NCBI GenBank assembly: GCA_903813345.2
Contig: CAIIXF020000008.1
Coordinates: 34,374,867 to 34,438,866, forward strand
Source of the DNA: Owenia fusiformis
Lineage: Eukaryota; Annelida; Polychaeta; Sabellida; Oweniidae
Length of the DNA stretch: 64,000 nucleotides
Direction: 5' to 3'
In this document: piece by piece, positions 58,808 to 64,000 of the stretch
Layout of the letters: every line of letters starts with the position of its first letter
Position numbering within the stretch: the first letter of the stretch is position 1
The notes under the pieces: generated by a model
Database searches by the model: none
Told to the model about the DNA's origin: nothing
The model's input: only the letters and a program-made list of their open reading frames with translations
Translations under genes and position numbers: made by a program

Positions 58808-58942
58808 TCATGCGTAGTAGTTTGGAGAAACGAGTAAATCAGTAAGCACGACTAGCTGATCATCAGTGAATTTCTGCTTATGGTCCTGCCAGTTATCATG
58901 ATGAGTACGCCTAAAATCTGACAAAGTCTTTTTCACTGTCAT
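58808..58942 (-). CDS. PSME4: PSME4 C-terminal coding exon, copy 2
   Basis: 135 bp, the same 44 residues plus stop as 14481-14615, with conservative changes only. It ends in the YYA tail that docks on the 20S proteasome. Acceptor TTTTCAG. The preceding intron is about 1 kb, without the insertions of copy 1. Confidence 0.93.
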   Translation of the reverse strand: MTVKKTLSDFRRTHHDNWQDHKQKFTDDQLVVLTDLLVSPNYYA

Positions 58943-59931
58943 CTGAAAATATATAAAGACAGCATTAAATAGGCAGTATGTATGTAACTCAGTTACTGCA
59001 TGTATAAGAGAGATGCATCACAGTTGACCACTCCAGGAAAGGATCCGAAATGATGCAGAGTTCCAAGATTTGCTAATATTGATTGCTTAAAGAGAGTGGA
59101 AACAATAGAGATGATGTTGATGGTTTCCAAGATATTGTCATGATTTTACAATCATTTTTCCTCTCATCATTCCATGTCAAGAACTTTCTAAAAGTCCAAT
59201 AGTTCTGATTTTAGCTTTATATGGGTAACATTTGGCTTTTTTAGTGCTTTATTCTCTCAGAATAATTACGTTAAATCTCTAATATATTTTCAGAAAATAA
59301 AATTAAGACGGAGTTGCTTCCAACACTTAACATTCTCTGCCATTTCTAATTTCTAAAAGTTATAATCCATGTGTACTGGTATGTTAGAAATCTAGGTGAT
59401 CATTTCCACATGCAAATATGTCATACTATGCAGTTAGTTACACAACAAAATGAATGCTTGTAGACTTTTACATACATACTTTTCGTGATAATATCAATGC
59501 TGCATCCATTCAATTGTGTTTTATTTGAAATGATTTCTAAATAGGAGACATCTATTTATAATTTTCATAATTTTCTAGAATTTTGTTACAATGGATCTTT
59601 CCAATAAATCACAAAAAAGGAGATTCAGACAAAAAGCATGTTTTGAATTTTATTTAGTTCATAAGTAATTTAGTTTATTTTTGGTTTTATTTTAATTAAG
59701 CCTATCGTGGGTGGTTCGCTCTTTAATCAAGAAGGTATAAATGTACTTAAAAAAGCCCTCAAAAAGACAAAAGGTGTGAAAATACCCATGTTAAACCTAT
59801 GGGGGAAAACAAGGAAGTATGATTTTGTTCCTCCGCAAACTCCATCATGGGAAATATATTGACCTTATAAGGAAAATCTTTCACGTCTCCTCTTTTGAAG
59901 AGGGAACAACGAATACAACAATTAGACTAAC

Positions 59932-60141
59932 CTGAATTGGTTGTGGGTCATCTAGGTGGTTACTAAGGTCCATTAAAACTTGTGGCATAAATTCTGGAAC
60001 ATCGTAAGGATACGCCTGAACGAGTGCACTCAGGCCGAGTATCCCAGCATGCCTCTTGATAAGGGATTCTATAGAGATGGGAACTTGTTGCTGACGCTTC
60101 TGTTTCTTTACCTTTGTGCTGCTTAGCTTCTCAAAGTGTGT
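59932..60141 (-). CDS. PSME4: PSME4 penultimate coding exon, copy 2
   Basis: 210 bp, phase 0 at both ends; donor CAG|GTTAGT and acceptor TTTTTAG. It keeps KKQKRQQ, the SLIKRHAGILGLSALVQAY helix and the DDPQPIQ end. Intact, in frame with its neighbours. Confidence 0.93.
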
Positions 60142-60535
60142 CTAAAAATCATAAATTAATAGAGGCATTAAGGAAGGTGCAGTATAATGAGTAATCTGCT
60201 TAATGGTCCTCAGGACTGAAAATAGATGGCATTATACTCAGTGGAGACAATAAACAATCTTACACGGCAGGAAATAATACCATGAAATCCGCATGTGATG
60301 TGCCATCTTTATTTGTCACAAAGTGTGAAGTTTCTACGAGTAAGCTTTATTTTTAATGATACATCCCAAATATGTCCCATTTTTTATTTTACCAATTCAA
60401 TGTAAGATCTTTATCAACTAAACTAATTATTTTAGCTTCATATCCTCATATGACAACACAAAAATTCAATATCTTTTTGTTGTACATTAATAAAATTCAT
60501 TATTATGTCACTCCTTTTAGGTCTAACAAACCTAC

Positions 60536-60763
60536 CAGCATTTGTTTATCAATCTTCAGGTATCCACAGTGTAAAAATCCACCAAGTGTCACGGCTGCAG
60601 CTTCCCGGACTTCCAGCTGATCATCCACCAATAGATGGAGCACTATGCATTTGATCTGGTCAAGGTGTTCTGTCTGGAGAACGGTAAATAGATTGTAGAA
60701 GACAGATGCTTGGATGAACGTCAATACAGCAGTTCTTGCACGCCAGATTCCAAGTCCAGATAT
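60536..60763 (-). CDS. PSME4: PSME4 internal exon, copy 2
   Basis: 228 bp; donor CTG|GTAGGT; acceptor TTTTTTAG (CAG in copy 1). Encodes the DDQLEVREAAAVTLGG HEAT repeat. Cys replaces Asp of copy 1 in QIKCIV. The frame is open. Confidence 0.94.
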
Positions 60764-61044
60764 CTAAAAAATGAACAGATACTGTTCAATTGTGACAATA
60801 TTTGACAAGATTTTTAGTGAATAGTATGACTGTAACAAGCTATGCCATTAATCATCATACATGTAGATCATTGTAACTTATACTTAGAAAGCATAGAATA
60901 CACAAAGAGTAACATTTTCAATCAGTCTTTCAATTTGCAATAGAAAATCAAAAAGTAAGTAGAAAGTAAACTATAATCACAACACATGTCCATTTTTCCT
61001 CCCTTTTATTGTGATTTAGAATTTATTTTCTTGAAATAATGTAC

Positions 61045-61250
61045 CTCTTTAATGACATGTAGCACATGTTGAACATGCTCTGTTCTCTGGAGTGTATGGG
61101 CCATTAGATGTAGGGCAGTTTGGCACTCAGCTTTAAGCTCATCATCTGTAGTGTCTTGGACATAGATGCAGATCAATGGCAAGAACTTCAACATATCTGG
61201 TGGTAAGGTGTACAGCATGCGCCCCATACTACCACTGATCCATTTCAGGG
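61045..61250 (-). CDS. PSME4: PSME4 internal exon, copy 2
   Basis: 206 bp; donor GAG|GTACAT, acceptor GATTTCAG. Encodes MGRMLYTLPPDMLKFLP and TTDDELKAECQTALHLM; His replaces Asn of copy 1 (TEHVQ). It stands at the 3' end, in transcript sense, of the large 105-bp array. Confidence 0.93.
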
Positions 61251-64000
61251 CTGAAATCAGATAAATACAACATTAATATAATGGCAAGAACTTCCAACAT
61301 ATCTGGTGGTAAGGTGTATAGCATGCGCCCCATACTACCACTGATCCATTTCAGGGCTGAAATCAGATAAATACAACATTAATATAATGGCACGAACTTC
61401 AACATATCTGGTGGTAAGGTGTATAGCATGCGTCCCATACTACCACTGATCCATTTCAGGGCTGAAATCAGATAAATACAACATTAATATAATGGCTAGA
61501 ACTTCAACATATCTGGTTGCAAGGTGTACAGCATGCGCCCCATACTACCACTGATCCATTTCAGGGCTGAAATCAGATAAATACAACATTAATATAATGG
61601 CTAGAACTTCAACATATCTGGTTGCAAGGTGTACAGCATGCGCCCCATACTACCACTGATCCATTTCAGGGCTGAAATCAGATAAATACAACATTAATAT
61701 AATGGCTAGAACTTCAACATATCTGGTTGCAAGGTGTACAGCATGCGCCCCATACTACCACTGATCCATTTCAGGGCTGAAATCAGATAAATACAACATT
61801 AATATAATGGAAAGAACTTCAACATATCTGGTGGTAAGGTGTATAGCATGCGCCCCATACTACCACTGATCCATTTCAGGGCTGAAATCAGATAAATACA
61901 ACATTAATATAATGGCAAGAACTTCCAACATATCTGGTGGTAAGGTGTATAGCATGCGCCCCATACTACCACTGATCCATTTCAGGGCTGAAATCAGATA
62001 AATACAACATTAATATAATGGAAAGAACTTCAACATATCTGGTGGTAAGGTGTATAGCATGCGCCCCATACTACCACTGATCCATTTCAGGGCTGAAATC
62101 AGATAAATACAACATTAATATAATGGCTAGAACTTCAACATATCTGGTTGCAAGGTGTACAGCATGCGCCCCATACTACCACTGATCCATTTCAGGGCTG
62201 AAATCAGATAAATACAACATTAATATAATGGCTAGAACTTCAACATATCTGGTTGCAAGGTGTACAGCATGCGCCCCATACTACCACTGATCCATTTCAG
62301 GGCTGAAATCAGATAAATACAACATTAATATAATGGAAAGAACTTCAACATATCTGGTGGTAAGGTGTATAGCATGCGCCCCATACTACCACTGATCCAT
62401 TTCAGGGCTGAAATCAGATAAATACAACATTAATATAATGGCAAGAACTTCCAACATATCTGGTGGTAAGGTGTATAGCATGCGCCCCATACTACCACTG
62501 ATCCATTTCAGGGCTGAAATCAGATAAATACAACATTAATATAATGGCACGAACTTCAACATATCTGGTGGTAAGGTGTATAGCATGCGTCCCATACTAC
62601 CACTGATCCATTTCAGGGCTGAAATCAGATAAATATAACATTAATATAATGGCTAGAACTTCAACATATCTGGTTGCAAGGTGTACAGCATGCGCCCCAT
62701 ACTACCACTGATCCATTTCAGGGCTGAAATCAGATAAATACAACATTAATATAATGGAAAGAACTTCAACATATCTGGTGGTAAGGTGTATAGCATGCGC
62801 CCCATACTATCACTGATCCATTTCAGGGCTGAAATCAGATAAATACAACATTAATATAATGGCAAGAACTTCCAACATATCTGGTGGTAAGGTGTATAGC
62901 ATGCGCCCCATACTACCACTGATCCATTTCAGGGCTGAAATCAGATAAATACAACATTAATATAATGGCACGAACTTCAACATATCTGGTGGTAAGGTGT
63001 ATAGCATGCGTCCCATACTACCACTGATCCATTTCAGGGCTGAAATCAGATAAATACAACATTAATATAATGGCTAGAACTTCAACATATCTGGTTGCAA
63101 GGTGTACAGCATGCGCCCCATACTACCACTGATCCATTTCAGGGCTGAAATCAGAGAAATACAACATTAATATAATGGAAAGAACTTCAACATATCTGGT
63201 GGTAAGGTGTATAGCATGCGCCCCATACTACCACTGATCCATTTCAGGGCTGAAATCAGATAAATACAACATTAATATAATGGCTAGAACTTCAACATAT
63301 CTGGTTGCAAGGTGTACAGCATGCGCCCCATACTACCACTGATCCATTTCAGGGCTGAAATCAGATAAATACAACATTAATATAATGGCTAGAACTTCAA
63401 CATATCTGGTTGCAAGGTGTACAGCATGCGCCCCATACTACCACTGATCCATTTCAGGGCTGAAATCAGATAAATACAACATTAATATAATGGCTAGAAC
63501 TTCAACATATCTGGTGGTAAGGTGTATAGCATGCGGCCCATACTACCACTGATCCATTTCAGGGCTGAAATCAGATAAATACAACATTAATTTAATGGCA
63601 AGAACTTCAACATATCTGGGGGTAAGGTGTACAGCATGCGGCCCATACTACCACTGATCCATTTCAGGGCTGAAATCAGATAAATACAACATTAATATAA
63701 TGGCAAGAACTTCAACATATCTGGTGGAAAGGTGTACAGCATGCGGCCCATACTACCACTGATCCATTTCAGGGCTGAAATCAGATAAATACAACATTAA
63801 TATAATGGCAAGAACTTCAACATATCTGGTGGTAAGGTGTACAGCATGCGGCCCATACTACCACTGATCCATTTCAGGGCTGAAATCAGATAAATACAAC
63901 ATTAATATAATGGCAAGAACTTCAACATATCTGGTGGTAAGGTGTATAGCATGCGCCCCATACTACCACTGATTCATTTCAGGGCTGAAATCAGATAAAT
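61251..64000 (-). repeat. 105-bp exon-derived array, copy 2 (about 26 units)
   Basis: Units are 73 bp of PSME4 exon start plus 32 bp of its upstream intron with the acceptor. Variants recur in patterned order: GGCAAGAACTTCC, GGCACGAACTTC with GCGTCCC, GGCTAGAACTTC with GGTTGCAAGG, and GGAAAGAACTTC. Blocks of these variants recur, giving a higher-order repeat. At about 63,530-63,850 units carry GCGGCCC. The array passes the window end, so its total length is unknown. Confidence 0.95.

Larger units (their letters stand above)
51739..64000. repeat. Segmental duplication, copy 2
   Basis: Collinear with 5,908-23,490 in the same orientation. It has three insertions not in copy 1: about 53,058-53,297, 55,643-56,630 and about 57,163-57,793. 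The duplication continues into the 105-bp array, which runs off the window. If the complete PSME4 gene lies to the right, copy 2 is the original and copy 1 the partial duplicate. Confidence 0.93.

Noticed and set aside
61251-64000. CRISPR-like regular repeats
   Set aside because: There are no unique spacers; the whole 105-bp unit repeats, it derives from a PSME4 exon and intron, and the genome is eukaryotic.

Overview
This window comes from a eukaryotic, metazoan genome. It is AT-rich, its real genes are split by introns with GT/AG borders, and most of the sequence is transposable elements and satellites. The 2A-like peptides, the CR1/Jockey-like LINEs, the many small TIR elements and an animal PSME4 gene fit a marine invertebrate (mollusc, other lophotrochozoan or invertebrate deuterostome). 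The sequence alone does not fix the phylum. I saw no rRNA, tRNA, CRISPR or bacterial-type operon.

Layout. 1-5.9 kb: a 20/42-bp satellite, a decayed minus-strand ORF, a GGTCA-rich element, a palindromic foldback element and a GC-rich minisatellite. 5.9-23.5 kb: copy 1 of a large direct duplication carrying the last four coding exons of PSME4 (proteasome activator PA200) on the minus strand. Its introns and 3' flank are filled with insertions, including a nearly complete LINE at 16.8-20.3 kb and a plus-strand exon with a 2A-like peptide. 23.5-26.1 kb: non-coding, with one clear MITE. 26.2-31.6 kb: a probable large TIR element with internal direct repeats, a truncated LINE and a MITE whose empty site is also in the window. 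31.6-37.1 kb: repeats and unrecognised minus-strand ORFs. 37.1-42.8 kb: a plus-strand gene with a 163-bp tandem leader array, an N-terminal 2A-like peptide, a nucleotidyltransferase-like domain and eleven TPRs. 42.85-48.56 kb: a LINE with its RT core deleted and a GGTCA-repeat element inserted in it. 48.6-51.7 kb: weak exon candidates and a UDP-glucuronosyltransferase fragment cut by a MITE. 51.7-64 kb: copy 2 of the duplication, with the same four PSME4 exons and a 105-bp array that runs past the window edge.

Main points. (1) The 2A/nucleotidyltransferase/TPR gene with tandemly repeated leader exons is the best candidate for an undescribed system; it resembles the 2A-signal architecture reported for some invertebrate NLR-type proteins. 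(2) The 5' part of a PSME4 exon, with its splice acceptor, is tandemly amplified upstream of the real exon in both copies. (3) Comparing the two duplicated copies gives empty sites that define several mobile elements and their target duplications to the base.
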